Shown: positions 34,176-42,800 of the stretch, one piece after another
Layout: each line of letters begins with the position of its first letter
Numbering within the stretch: the first letter of the stretch is position 1
From: Mycobacterium sp.
Lineage (GTDB): Bacteria; Actinomycetota; Actinomycetes; Mycobacteriales; Mycobacteriaceae
Direction: 5' to 3'
Length of the DNA stretch: 64,000 bases
Assembly: GCA_021732005.1 (NCBI GenBank)
Contig: JAKFVT010000029.1
Location: forward strand, 1 to 64,000
Translations under genes and position numbers: made by a program
Notes under the pieces: model-generated
Seen by the model: only the letters and a program-made list of their open reading frames with translations
Told to the model about the DNA's origin: nothing
Database searches by the model: none

Positions 34176-36632
34176 ATGAGGATGACGGTAAAGGCGTCGA
34201 GGAGGGTGTGTGACCCGAAATTCCATGCCCGCTCGCGGACGATCCGGGGCCGGGCCGTGAGCGGTCCCGACAACAGCGGGGAGCGGCCGTTGTGGCTGCG
34301 GATCCGGCCACTGGTCGAGCCGGTTCTGTTGGCGGTCACGGTGACGGCTCTGCTCCTGGGCGGCGTGGCCTGGCTCATCGGCCGGCACGGGATCGCCGAC
34401 GGCATCTGGGCCGCGGGAACGCTGTCCGCTGTGGTGCCCGCGCTGGTCTGGGTTGTCCTGTCGCTGTACCGGGGCCGAGCCGGGGTGGATCTGCTGGCGG
34501 TCCTCTCACTGGTCGGCACGCTGTGGGTGGGCGAGTATGTGGCCGGGGCCTTGATCGCGGTAATGCTGTCCACGGGCCGCTTTCTGGATGCCGCGGCGCA
34601 GCGCCGAGCATCGAAGGATCTGCGAGCGCTGCTCGAGCATGCGCCACGCTTTGCGCGACGCAAGGCCGGCGACGCAGTCACCGTCGTCCCACTGGCGGAG
34701 GTCGCGATCGGTGACGTGCTGGTGGTCGGTCCCGGCGAGGTGGTGCCCGTCGATGGCCGGATCGAGGGCGCCGAGGCGATTCTCGATGAATCGGTCCTGA
34801 CCGGTGAACCCCTGCAAGTCGAACGTGCGATCGGCGAACCGGTCCGCAGCGGTGTGGTGAATGCCGCCACAGCCTTTGACATCCGCGCGACGGCCACCGC
34901 CGCGAACAGCACCTACGCCGGCATCGTGCGACTGGCCGAGCAGGCCGGCTCCGAAAGCGCACCCATCGTTCGGCTCGCCGACCGCTATGCGGCGGCCTTT
35001 CTCCCCGTAGCACTGGTGGTGGCGGCCGCCGCGGGACTGGCCAGCGGATCATGGGTCCGGGCGGTGGCGGTACTGGTGGTGGCAACCCCGTGCCCACTGC
35101 TGCTGGCCGCACCGGTGGCGATTGTGTCCGGGTTGTCGCGGGCATCCCGCCACGGTGTCGTCGTCCGCAGCGGAGGCGCGCTCGAAAACCTGGGACATGC
35201 AAAGACATTGGTGATGGACAAGACTGGCACGCTCACCGCCGGCCGTCCCGTCGTCGTCGACGTTCTGCCTGCGCCCAGCTACGACCGCCGGGAGGTTCTG
35301 CGACTCGCCGCGTCCGTCGACCAGATGTCTCCCCACGTGCTGGCCGAGGCGATCGTCACCGAAGCACTCGCGCAAGGGATACCGCTGTCGTTGCCTGTCA
35401 ACATGATCGAGCAACCGGGGCGGGGCGTCGCCGCCACGGTCGATGGCGCACAGGTGTCCGTCGGCAAACTCTCCACCACTGTTCCGGAAGCGGGATGGGC
35501 GCGCGCGGCGGTCAATCGCGCGAGCCTGGACACCGCCGCAATCGCATGGGTAAGTGTCGACGACGATGTGATCGGCGCGGTGTTGCTGCGAGATCCCCTG
35601 CGCCGCACCGCACCCCGAACCATCCGCCGGCTACGCGCGGCGGGGTTCACCCGACTTGTCATGCTGACCGGCGACCGGGCCGCGCCAGCGCGGGAGGTGG
35701 GCACCGTTCTGGGGTTGGACGAGGTGTACGCGGATCAGAGCCCGGCGGACAAGGTGGCCGCCGTACGCACCGAACGGGAGAAGGCGGTGACCGTCATGGT
35801 GGGCGACGGCGTCAACGATGCCCCCGCCCTGGCCGCGGCCACAGTCGGTGTCGCGATCGGCGCACGCGGCGCCACCGCGTCATCGGAAGCCGCCGATATC
35901 GTGTTGACCACGGATCGGCTGGACCGTCTGGCCGACGCGATGGATATCGCCCGCTGGTCGCGGCACATCGCGGTGCAGAGCGCGGTCGTCGGAATGGCCC
36001 TGTCGTTGCTGGCGATGGGTGTCGCCGCATTTGGTTGGCTGCCGCCCGCGGCGGGAGCGCTCCTGCAGGAGGCCATCGACGTCGCCGTGATCCTGAATGC
36101 GCTACGTGCACTTCGTGGTAACCCCGCGGTGGGGGTTGCGCTGCCTCACGAGACCGAAGCTCTGTTGCTCCGATTCGCCGCCGAACACGACATCCTGCGC
36201 GACGCCCTCTCCCAGCTTCGTGATGCGGCCTCCCAGCTCGACAGCCACCGCGACGAGTCGGCGATCGAAGCGCTCGACCGTGCCTACCGGTTCCTCACCG
36301 ACCAGTTACTGCCTCACGAGGATGCCGAACAGAACGACCTCTACCCGGCACTGGCCGCACCCCTGGGCAGCGCCGAAGCCACCGCCACCATGAGCAGGAC
36401 CCATGCCGAGATTCATCGACTGACCGACCGGATCGGCAACCACCTCGAGCTGGCCCGAAACGCCGGAGCCGTCCAATTCGATCAACTCGACGACCTTCGT
36501 GCCTGCCTCTATGGCCTGCACGCGTTGCTGCGACTGCACTTCCTGCAAGAGGAGGAGAACTACTTCACCCTCACCGACGCTGAGGACCACGGGCCGAAGC
36601 GGACGGCGGACCAGATACCACCAACTCGATGA
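34176..36632 (+). CDS. P1B-type ATPase fused to a C-terminal hemerythrin domain
   Basis: 818 residues. Residues about 40-650 form a heavy-metal-type P-ATPase: TGE loop DESVLTGEP, membrane motif VVATPCPLLLAAP (T304-P305-C306-P307 rather than CPC), phosphorylated D348 in DKTGTLTAG, GDGVNDAPALA hinge. The P1B His-Pro site reads MSPHVLAEA, so the order is altered. There is no N-terminal metal-binding domain. Residues about 655-805 are a hemerythrin HHE bundle (LRFAAEHDILRD, LLPHEDAEQNDLYP, MSRTHAEIH, LHALLRLHFLQEEENY). Metal specificity is unclear. GTG 34258 is an alternative start. Divergent from the RR-HK pair. Confidence 0.88.
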   Translation: MRMTVKASRRVCDPKFHARSRTIRGRAVSGPDNSGERPLWLRIRPLVEPVLLAVTVTALLLGGVAWLIGRHGIADGIWAAGTLSAVVPALVWVVLSLYRGRAGVDLLAVLSLVGTLWVGEYVAGALIAVMLSTGRFLDAAAQRRASKDLRALLEHAPRFARRKAGDAVTVVPLAEVAIGDVLVVGPGEVVPVDGRIEGAEAILDESVLTGEPLQVERAIGEPVRSGVVNAATAFDIRATATAANSTYAGIVRLAEQAGSESAPIVRLADRYAAAFLPVALVVAAAAGLASGSWVRAVAVLVVATPCPLLLAAPVAIVSGLSRASRHGVVVRSGGALENLGHAKTLVMDKTGTLTAGRPVVVDVLPAPSYDRREVLRLAASVDQMSPHVLAEAIVTEALAQGIPLSLPVNMIEQPGRGVAATVDGAQVSVGKLSTTVPEAGWARAAVNRASLDTAAIAWVSVDDDVIGAVLLRDPLRRTAPRTIRRLRAAGFTRLVMLTGDRAAPAREVGTVLGLDEVYADQSPADKVAAVRTEREKAVTVMVGDGVNDAPALAAATVGVAIGARGATASSEAADIVLTTDRLDRLADAMDIARWSRHIAVQSAVVGMALSLLAMGVAAFGWLPPAAGALLQEAIDVAVILNALRALRGNPAVGVALPHETEALLLRFAAEHDILRDALSQLRDAASQLDSHRDESAIEALDRAYRFLTDQLLPHEDAEQNDLYPALAAPLGSAEATATMSRTHAEIHRLTDRIGNHLELARNAGAVQFDQLDDLRACLYGLHALLRLHFLQEEENYFTLTDAEDHGPKRTADQIPPTR

Positions 36633-36910
36633 CGTTGGACCCTCACGTCGTCACGGCAGCGGCAATAGCGTTGATGGAACGTGATATTGCGGAAGGTCCT
36701 ACGGTGTTGACAATCCGATCCGAAGTAACCGTTCCAGGGTTGACCGCAACCGAGGTCACCGGTTTTCTGTCCGACTGGACCGATGCGGCGTACCAGAAGT
36801 GGTGGCCCGGAGTGCACCTGCATCTGCACCCGGTCGGCGCGGGAAGCGCCGGCCATGTAGGCGATGAGGTCTTCATGGACGAGTTCATCGGCAAGCATCG
36901 CCTCCGATGA
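36629..36910 (+). CDS. SRPBCC-like protein, N-terminal half (split gene)
   Basis: 93 residues. The ATG overlaps the ATPase stop (ATGA); ATG 36674 is another possible start. It gives the first half of an SRPBCC fold (SEVTVPGLTATEVTGFLSDWTDAAYQKWWPGVH; GDEVFMDEFIGKHRLR) and then stops at 36908-36910. The missing half is encoded in the next frame beginning with the overlapping ATG at 36907. Confidence 0.65.
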   Translation: MTLDPHVVTAAAIALMERDIAEGPTVLTIRSEVTVPGLTATEVTGFLSDWTDAAYQKWWPGVHLHLHPVGAGSAGHVGDEVFMDEFIGKHRLR

Positions 36911-37185
36911 CGGCGGTGGTCGTCGAGGCCGAACCCGGACGAAAGATCGTGTGGCAGATGAAGAAAGGCATCCGACTGCCGGCTTGGCTGACGATCGAGG
37001 TCACCGATCGCATTGGCTGTGTGGATGTTCGCCACACGATCACGGCCGGATGGGCGGGACCGGGGCGCCTGCTCGACCCGCTTCTGAAGATGTACCTCTC
37101 GCCGGAGTTCGCCACGGCGATGGACCAGCACGTGCACACCGAATTTCCGTTGATACGTAAGCGGCTACATCCGGCCGAACAGTGA
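36907..37185 (+). CDS. SRPBCC-like protein, C-terminal half (split gene)
   Basis: 92 residues starting at an ATG that overlaps the previous stop by 4 nt. It continues the SRPBCC fold without a gap (VVVEAEPGRKIVWQMKKGIRLPAWLTIEVTDR; FATAMDQHVHTEFPLIRKRL). Read together with the preceding frame it makes one domain of normal size, so this is either a frameshifted gene, a sequencing error or a genuinely split two-chain protein. Confidence 0.65.
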   Translation: MTAVVVEAEPGRKIVWQMKKGIRLPAWLTIEVTDRIGCVDVRHTITAGWAGPGRLLDPLLKMYLSPEFATAMDQHVHTEFPLIRKRLHPAEQ

Positions 37186-37210
37186 TACCGCTCGAGGACA
37201 GGAACAAACC

Positions 37211-37465
37211 ATGAATCGCGAAGCGTGCAAATTCTTTTCGGGATCGTTCGCGGCGTTGGGCTATGCCCATGCCGCGTATGCGGTGGCGACCTCCCGCGGA
37301 ATCATCAACGAACCTGTCTTCCTCGGACGACGCTGGGGGGTGGGCTTCATGTGGTCAGAAGCGGCGATCTACACCGCGCTGGCCGTCGCACTCGGGTATG
37401 CGGGGTGGGGCGGGAAAGACCAAGAGCAGCAGCGCAGCATCCAGGGCAGTGAACCCTCGCCATAG
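37211..37465 (+). CDS. Small membrane protein
   Basis: 84 residues with two moderately hydrophobic segments (SGSFAALGYAHAAYAVATS and WSEAAIYTALAVALGYAGW) and a charged tail. AGGA lies upstream of the ATG. No family recognised. It follows the split SRPBCC gene by 25 nt and precedes the DUF4010 protein by 35 nt, all on the plus strand, so it is probably cotranscribed with the ATPase-hemerythrin gene. Confidence 0.7.
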   Translation: MNREACKFFSGSFAALGYAHAAYAVATSRGIINEPVFLGRRWGVGFMWSEAAIYTALAVALGYAGWGGKDQEQQRSIQGSEPSP

Positions 37466-37500
37466 GATGGCGCGGTGACTGTGATGCGGGGGGCCTCGCT

Positions 37501-38757
37501 GTGAACGTGCAGCAACTAGAACCGTTCCTGGTGGCGTTGGCCATCGGAATGTTGCTCGGCTTCGAGCGTGAACGTAGCCACAGCCGCCGGCTGCCTGCCG
37601 GTTCCCGCTCGTTCGCGTTGCTGTCGCTGGCCGGCGCGGTCGCAGCGAGTTTCAACACGTGGGCTGTCATCGCCGGGATGGTCTGCGTTGCAGCACTTTT
37701 CACTCTCGCGTATCTCCGAACCAGTCAGGACGATCCCGGTACCACCACCGAGATAGCCGCTTTTGTGGCGTACCTGCTCGGCGCCCTCGCCTCCACCCGG
37801 CCGGCGCTGGCCGTCGCGCTCGCGGTGATCGTGACGATCCTGCTGGTGTCGAAAACCCGGATCCATCGGTTCGCCCGTGAAATCGTCAGCGAGATCGAAC
37901 TCGAGGACGCGATCAAGTTCTTCGTGGTCGCCTTCGTGATCCTGCCCATGCTGCCGGACCGTCAGATCGGGCCCTATGGGGTCCTCAACCCGTCGAAGGT
38001 GTGGCTGTTGGTCGTGCTGCTCACCGGCATCGGCTGGGTCGGCTACATCGGTGTTCGCGCGCTGGGTCCGCAGCGCGGCCTGCTCGTCACCGGCTTGGCC
38101 GGCGGGTTCGTGTCGGCAAGCGCGACGACGGCGTCCATGGGCCGGGCCAGCCGCACCGATGCCGGCTTACGCGCACCGCTGGCGGGCGCTCTGCTGGCCA
38201 GCGGCGCCACCTTCGCCCAACTTCTCCTGGTGATCGGCCTGGTCGACATCGATGTACTGCGCAGGCTGTGGCTTCCCGTCGCCGCCGGCGCCGTAGTCCT
38301 CGTAGGCGTGGCGCTAGTGGTGTACCGAAGCGCCGCACAGGATCGCCGCCAGGCCCCGGAGCCCACCCAGGACGCCGGGTCCACGCCGGCCGCCCGGCCA
38401 TTCGCGCTGCGACCCGCTCTCATCCTGGCCGCGGTGCTGACCGTCGCCCTGCTCGTCGGACGCTGGGGCGCCGACGTATTGGGGCCACAGGGCGCGGTGC
38501 TTGCCGCGTTCGCAGCCGGGCTCGCCGACGCCCATGCCGGTTCGGTCGCGGCGGCAAGTCTGGCTGCCAAAGGCGACATCAGCGTCGACACCGCGTTGAT
38601 CGCGATCGCCGCCGCGCTCGGGTCCAACCTGCTCGTGAAAATTGTGTTGGCCTTCACCGCAGGAGGGCGCCGCTTCGGGCTCGGCTTCGTCGCCGGAATG
38701 GCCGGGCCGACGGTGGTGTTCGGTGCGGCGCTGGCCGCCGCGATCATCTACGGCTGA
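37501..38757 (+). CDS. MgtC/SapB-DUF4010 family membrane protein
   Basis: 418 residues, GTG start, with about 12 hydrophobic segments. The N-terminal half has MgtC-like features (FLVALAIGMLLGFERERSHS; SFALLSLAGAVAASF; TTEIAAFVAYLLGALAS) and the rest fits the DUF4010 region (GLVTGLAGGFVSASATTASMGR; FAAGLADAHAGSVAAASLA). MgtC proteins are linked to acid or magnesium-limited growth; transport has not been shown. No regulator is adjacent. Confidence 0.85.
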   Translation: MNVQQLEPFLVALAIGMLLGFERERSHSRRLPAGSRSFALLSLAGAVAASFNTWAVIAGMVCVAALFTLAYLRTSQDDPGTTTEIAAFVAYLLGALASTRPALAVALAVIVTILLVSKTRIHRFAREIVSEIELEDAIKFFVVAFVILPMLPDRQIGPYGVLNPSKVWLLVVLLTGIGWVGYIGVRALGPQRGLLVTGLAGGFVSASATTASMGRASRTDAGLRAPLAGALLASGATFAQLLLVIGLVDIDVLRRLWLPVAAGAVVLVGVALVVYRSAAQDRRQAPEPTQDAGSTPAARPFALRPALILAAVLTVALLVGRWGADVLGPQGAVLAAFAAGLADAHAGSVAAASLAAKGDISVDTALIAIAAALGSNLLVKIVLAFTAGGRRFGLGFVAGMAGPTVVFGAALAAAIIYG

Positions 38758-39052
38758 GTGCTCGACAGCCAGTCGGCGGGACCGGCCAAGTCGACGCTGC
38801 TCTCTCAACGCTTTCGGCTGCAATTGCCAGGCCCGCCTACGCCAGGTGTAGCAGCCCAATCTTTCGCCCGTCGCTCAACTGACGCTACGCCCAACACGGG
38901 AAATAACCACCGTCGGCGTCAGATCTTCGCAAATTGGCCCTCCCGAACCATCACCTCGTGATGCCGCCCCCCGATCGAACCCGCTGCCTCACCGGAGACC
39001 CTTCATGGACGAATTGGTGTGTCATCATTCCGGTTGGGGTGAGGAGGAGTTC
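38758..39052. other. Intergenic stretch, 295 bp
   Basis: Gap between the DUF4010 gene and the small secreted-peptide gene. It is lower in GC than the flanking genes. I see no ORF with coding bias, no tRNA and no strong hairpin; short inverted bases around GCAATTGC (about 38819) are not convincing. It should hold the promoter for the peptide-GNAT pair. Confidence 0.5.
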
Positions 39053-39184
39053 GTGCGTTCTCTATTGTCTGCGGCGCTGGCGATTCTGACACTCCTGGCG
39101 GTGAGTGGCGCCGCCCCGGCAACGGCGGTGGACGCCCAGATCGATCCGCACACCGGTGACCAAATCGCGCAGCGGGACCTGTGA
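39053..39184 (+). CDS. Tiny secreted peptide (43 residues)
   Basis: A short gene that starts at GTG 39053, with the strong Shine-Dalgarno GAGGAGGAG just upstream. The product begins with a clear signal peptide (MRSLLSAALAILTLLAV then SGAAPATA) and likely leaves a mature peptide of about 18 residues, VDAQIDPHTGDQIAQRDL. Its TGA overlaps the GTG of the GNAT gene (GTGA), so the two are translationally coupled. An in-frame ATG at 39005 would give a longer product but would place charged residues before the signal. Function unknown. Confidence 0.65.
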   Translation: MRSLLSAALAILTLLAVSGAAPATAVDAQIDPHTGDQIAQRDL

Positions 39185-39738
39185 ACCTGCACTCTCCCAA
39201 CAGTTTTGAGGCTGTCGAGATATCCGATGCCGTCGAAGCCGACGCCGTCGAGCTCGCCGAACTGGCGGCCGCCACCTTCCCGCTCGCGTGCCCGCCCACC
39301 TCGCCGCCCGGGGACATCACGGCCTTCATCGCCGCCCACCTGTCACGCACGCGGTTCACCGACTACGTGGCCGACCCGTCGCGCACCGTGCTCGCCGCCC
39401 GAGCTGGTGGCCGAATGGTCGGGTACGCCATGCTGGTCGACGGGGTCGGTACCGATCCCGACGTCGCACGCGCGGTCACCCCGCAGCCCGCGGTCGAGCT
39501 GTCCAAGCTCTATGTGCTGGCCGACAGCCACGGGTCGGGAGTCGCTGCGGCGCTGATGGACGCAACGGTGGATCGCGGGGTCGTCGCCGGAGCGCGGTGC
39601 GTCTGGCTGGGCGTGAACCAGCGAAACAGTCGCGCGCAACGGTTCTATGGCAAGCACGGGTTCGTCGTCGCCGGCACCAAGACATTCCCGATGGGGACAC
39701 ACACCGAACAGGACTACGTCATGGTGCGCCCGTTGTAA
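39181..39738 (+). CDS. GNAT-family N-acetyltransferase
   Basis: 185 residues, GTG start. GNAT fold: motif A region ELSKLYVLADSHGSGVAAALMDATVD binds acetyl-CoA (the G-x-G loop reads SHGSGVA), followed by CVWLGVNQRNSRAQRFYGKHGFVVAGTKTF, typical of the C-terminal strand and helix. Acceptor unknown; similarity is to small-molecule or protein N-acetyltransferases. Coupled to the tiny secreted peptide, which is unusual. Confidence 0.87.
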   Translation: MNLHSPNSFEAVEISDAVEADAVELAELAAATFPLACPPTSPPGDITAFIAAHLSRTRFTDYVADPSRTVLAARAGGRMVGYAMLVDGVGTDPDVARAVTPQPAVELSKLYVLADSHGSGVAAALMDATVDRGVVAGARCVWLGVNQRNSRAQRFYGKHGFVVAGTKTFPMGTHTEQDYVMVRPL

Positions 39739-39776
39739 TCTCGCGCTACGGAATTGGCTTGTTCGACTATCCCGCT

Positions 39777-39803
39777 GGTTTAACTACGGGCCCGTAAGGT
39801 GAA
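39777..39803 (+). promoter_or_regulatory. Possible SigF-like promoter of the giant sensor gene
   Basis: GGTTT (39777-39781) and GGTGAA (39798-39803) are 16 nt apart, similar to mycobacterial SigF promoters (GGWWT-N16-17-GGGTAY) with a poor -10. The match is weak; the idea is attractive only because the downstream gene encodes RsbU/RsbW-type functions. Confidence 0.2.
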
Positions 39804-39850
39804 CCCGTTGGCTGATCACACCAGGCCGGATCTAGCCGAAAGGACGTTTG

Positions 39851-42800
39851 GTGGACGTTGGATCAGCTTCCGGCCCCGACGATCATGTCGGTGATGATCT
39901 GGCCAAAGTCGATTGGGCGTCCACCCCGCTAGGACCGTCTTCCGACTGGCCGCAAAGCCTGCGGACCGCCGTCAGCATCGTGCTGTCCTCCCGCTTCTCC
40001 ATGTGGATGGCCTGGGGTCCCGATCTGACGTTCTTCTGCAACGACGCCTACCGTCGAGACACACTCGGCCGCAAATACCCGTGGGCGCTGGGCCGTCCGC
40101 TGAGCGAGGTCTGGGCCGAAATCTGGGAAGACGTCGGCCCCCGCGTCGGCCGGGTCCTGGCGACCGGCGAAGCCACCTGGGACGAGGGACTTCTGCTCTT
40201 CCTCGAGCGGTCGGGCTACCCCGAGGAGACCTACCACACGTTCTCCTACAGCCCACTGCGCGACGAGGCGGGCCAGGTGGTCGGCGTGCTGTGCGTTGTC
40301 AGCGAAGACACCGACCGGGTGATCGGCGAACGGCGGATGGCCACGCTCCGGCACCTCGGATCGGACCCGTCCGTGGTGCGCACCGAGTCGGAGATGCTGG
40401 CGTTCGCCGCCCGCCAACTCGACCGCAACACCCTCGATCTGCCATTCACTCTGACCTATTTGTTTGATGACGACGGGACCGCCCAGCTCGCCGGAGCCAG
40501 TGGAATAGCCGCTGCGCATCCCGCGGTGCCTGCGGCACTGCCCAGGGGCGGCTCGGGAATCTGGCCGGTCGACCAGCCCGCCCACGGCGAATCGGTGGTC
40601 GTCGACCTCGACGGCCCACCGTTCACCGATCTGCCCACCGGCGAATGGCGCAAACCGCCGAGCCAAGCGCTGGTGACGCCACTCCTGGCTCAGGGCGGAC
40701 CCCCCTCCGGCTTTCTGGTCGCGGCCCTGAACCGATACCGGCCACTCGATGACGAATATCGCGGGTTCATCGACCTGGTGGCCGGGCACATCGCGACCGG
40801 CGTCTCCAGTGCCCGCAGCTACAGCGAGCAGCAGCGGCGAGCCGATGAACTGGCCGAGTTGGACCGCGCCAAGACGACCTTCTTCTCCAACATCAGCCAC
40901 GAGTTCCGCACGCCGATCACGTTGATCCTGGGTCCGGTGAGCGAGCTGCGGGCCCACGCCGGCCTGGATGAACGTGCTCAGCAGGAACTCGACGTGATCC
41001 AGCGCAACGGCCTGCGGCTGGCCAAACTGGTCAACACACTGCTCGACTTCTCCCGCATCGAAGCCAACCGGGTCCAGGCCCATTACGAACCGGTCGACCT
41101 AGCCCAGGTGACCGCCGAACTGGCCAGCGTGTTCCGGTCGGCCATCGATCGCGCCGATCTTGAGCTGATCGTCGACTGCCAGCCTCTGGCCGAGCCGGTG
41201 TACCTGGATCGCGACATGTGGGAAAAGGTCATCCTCAACCTGCTGTCCAACGCGCTCAAGTACACCTTCTCCGGATCGATCACGGTCCGGGTGACCCACG
41301 ACGGCGACGAGGCTGTGGTGACCGTCGCCGACACCGGCATCGGCGTGCCCGCCGCCGAGATGCCGCGCCTCTTCGAGCGGTTCCACCGGATCGACAGCGC
41401 CCGCGCCCGGTCCACCGAGGGCAGCGGCATCGGCCTGGCCCTGGTGAAGGAACTCGTCAGCTTGCACGGCGGCACCATCACAGCCGACAGCGTTGAGGAC
41501 TCCGGCACCACCTTCACCATCCGGTTGCCGATCGGATCCGGGCACCTGCCCGCCGAGGCGCTCAGCCCGGCGGGCACCAGCCGGTCGTCGAACATCGCCG
41601 AGCCATACGTGCAGGAGGCGTTGCGCTGGCTGCCCGACGGCGGCACCGGCGACCTGGCCGCCGTGCCCAACCCGCCACCCACCGTCGAATCGCCGAGCCG
41701 TGTGCTGGTGGCCGACGACAACGCCGACATGCGCGAGTACTTGGTCCGGCTGCTGCGCGGCGCCGGATATCAGGTCGAGGAAGTCGCCGACGGCCAGCAG
41801 GCCCTGACCCGCATCCGAGCCGACCGCCCCGATCTCGTGGTCAGCGACGTGATGATGCCCCGCCTGGACGGTCTGGCGTTGGTAGCCGCCCTGCGCAACG
41901 ACCCGCACACCGTGGCGGTGCCCGTCCTGCTGCTGTCGGCGCGCGCCGGACAGGAGGCCTCGATCGAAGGCCTGCAAGCGGGCGCCGACGACTATCTGGT
42001 GAAGCCGTTCATCGCCGCCGAGCTGCTGGCTCGCGTTCGGGCGAACATCGAGCTGGCCAAACTTCGCAGCCACCACCTCCGGTGGCGGACCGCGCTGGTC
42101 GAGTCGCTGCAGGAGGCGTTCTTCGTCTGCGACGAAGTCGGTGCGGTCATCGAGATGAACAAGGCGTTCACCGACATTCTCGGCTTCGGGCCGGAAGACC
42201 TGCCCTACGATCCGGTCCACCCGTGGTGGCCGGACGCCGTATCGCAGCCCGAGGCCAACGCGCAGATCGTCGATGCGTTCTCGGCCCTGCCCGATCAACC
42301 GCACGGCAGCTACACGGTGCCGGTGAATCACCGTGACGGGCACCGGGTGTGGATCACCGCCAACATCGCGCACGCCCAAGACCCGGCGACGGGCCGCAGC
42401 GTCATGGTCGGCACATTCCGGGACGTCACCGCCGAGCATTACAGCGTTCAACGTCAGACCGCCCTTGCCACGCTGAATCAGCAACTGGCACAGGCGGATG
42501 CGGTCGACGACGCACTACATGGGGCGCTGGAGCAAGTGCGCGCACAGTGGTCCGCCCGCCGCGTGCTGGCGGCGATCTTCCCGGGTGGCGGCGGCGCGAC
42601 CGGGACGGGAACGGATAATCCCGATTTCGCCGGCGACGCCGACGAGGCACAGTGGGCCGCGCTGGCGCCGGACGTGCGGGAGCACATCACCGAACTCGGC
42701 AGCAGCGGAAACCTGCTCACCCCCGACACCAGCATCGCCGGGTCGGCCGGCATCGCGCTGCAACATCCTCGCGGCACCCTGGTCATCTGGATCGAACTCC

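Noticed and set aside
39777..39803. A firm SigF promoter call
   Set aside because: The -10 element matches poorly; listed only at low confidence because of gene context.
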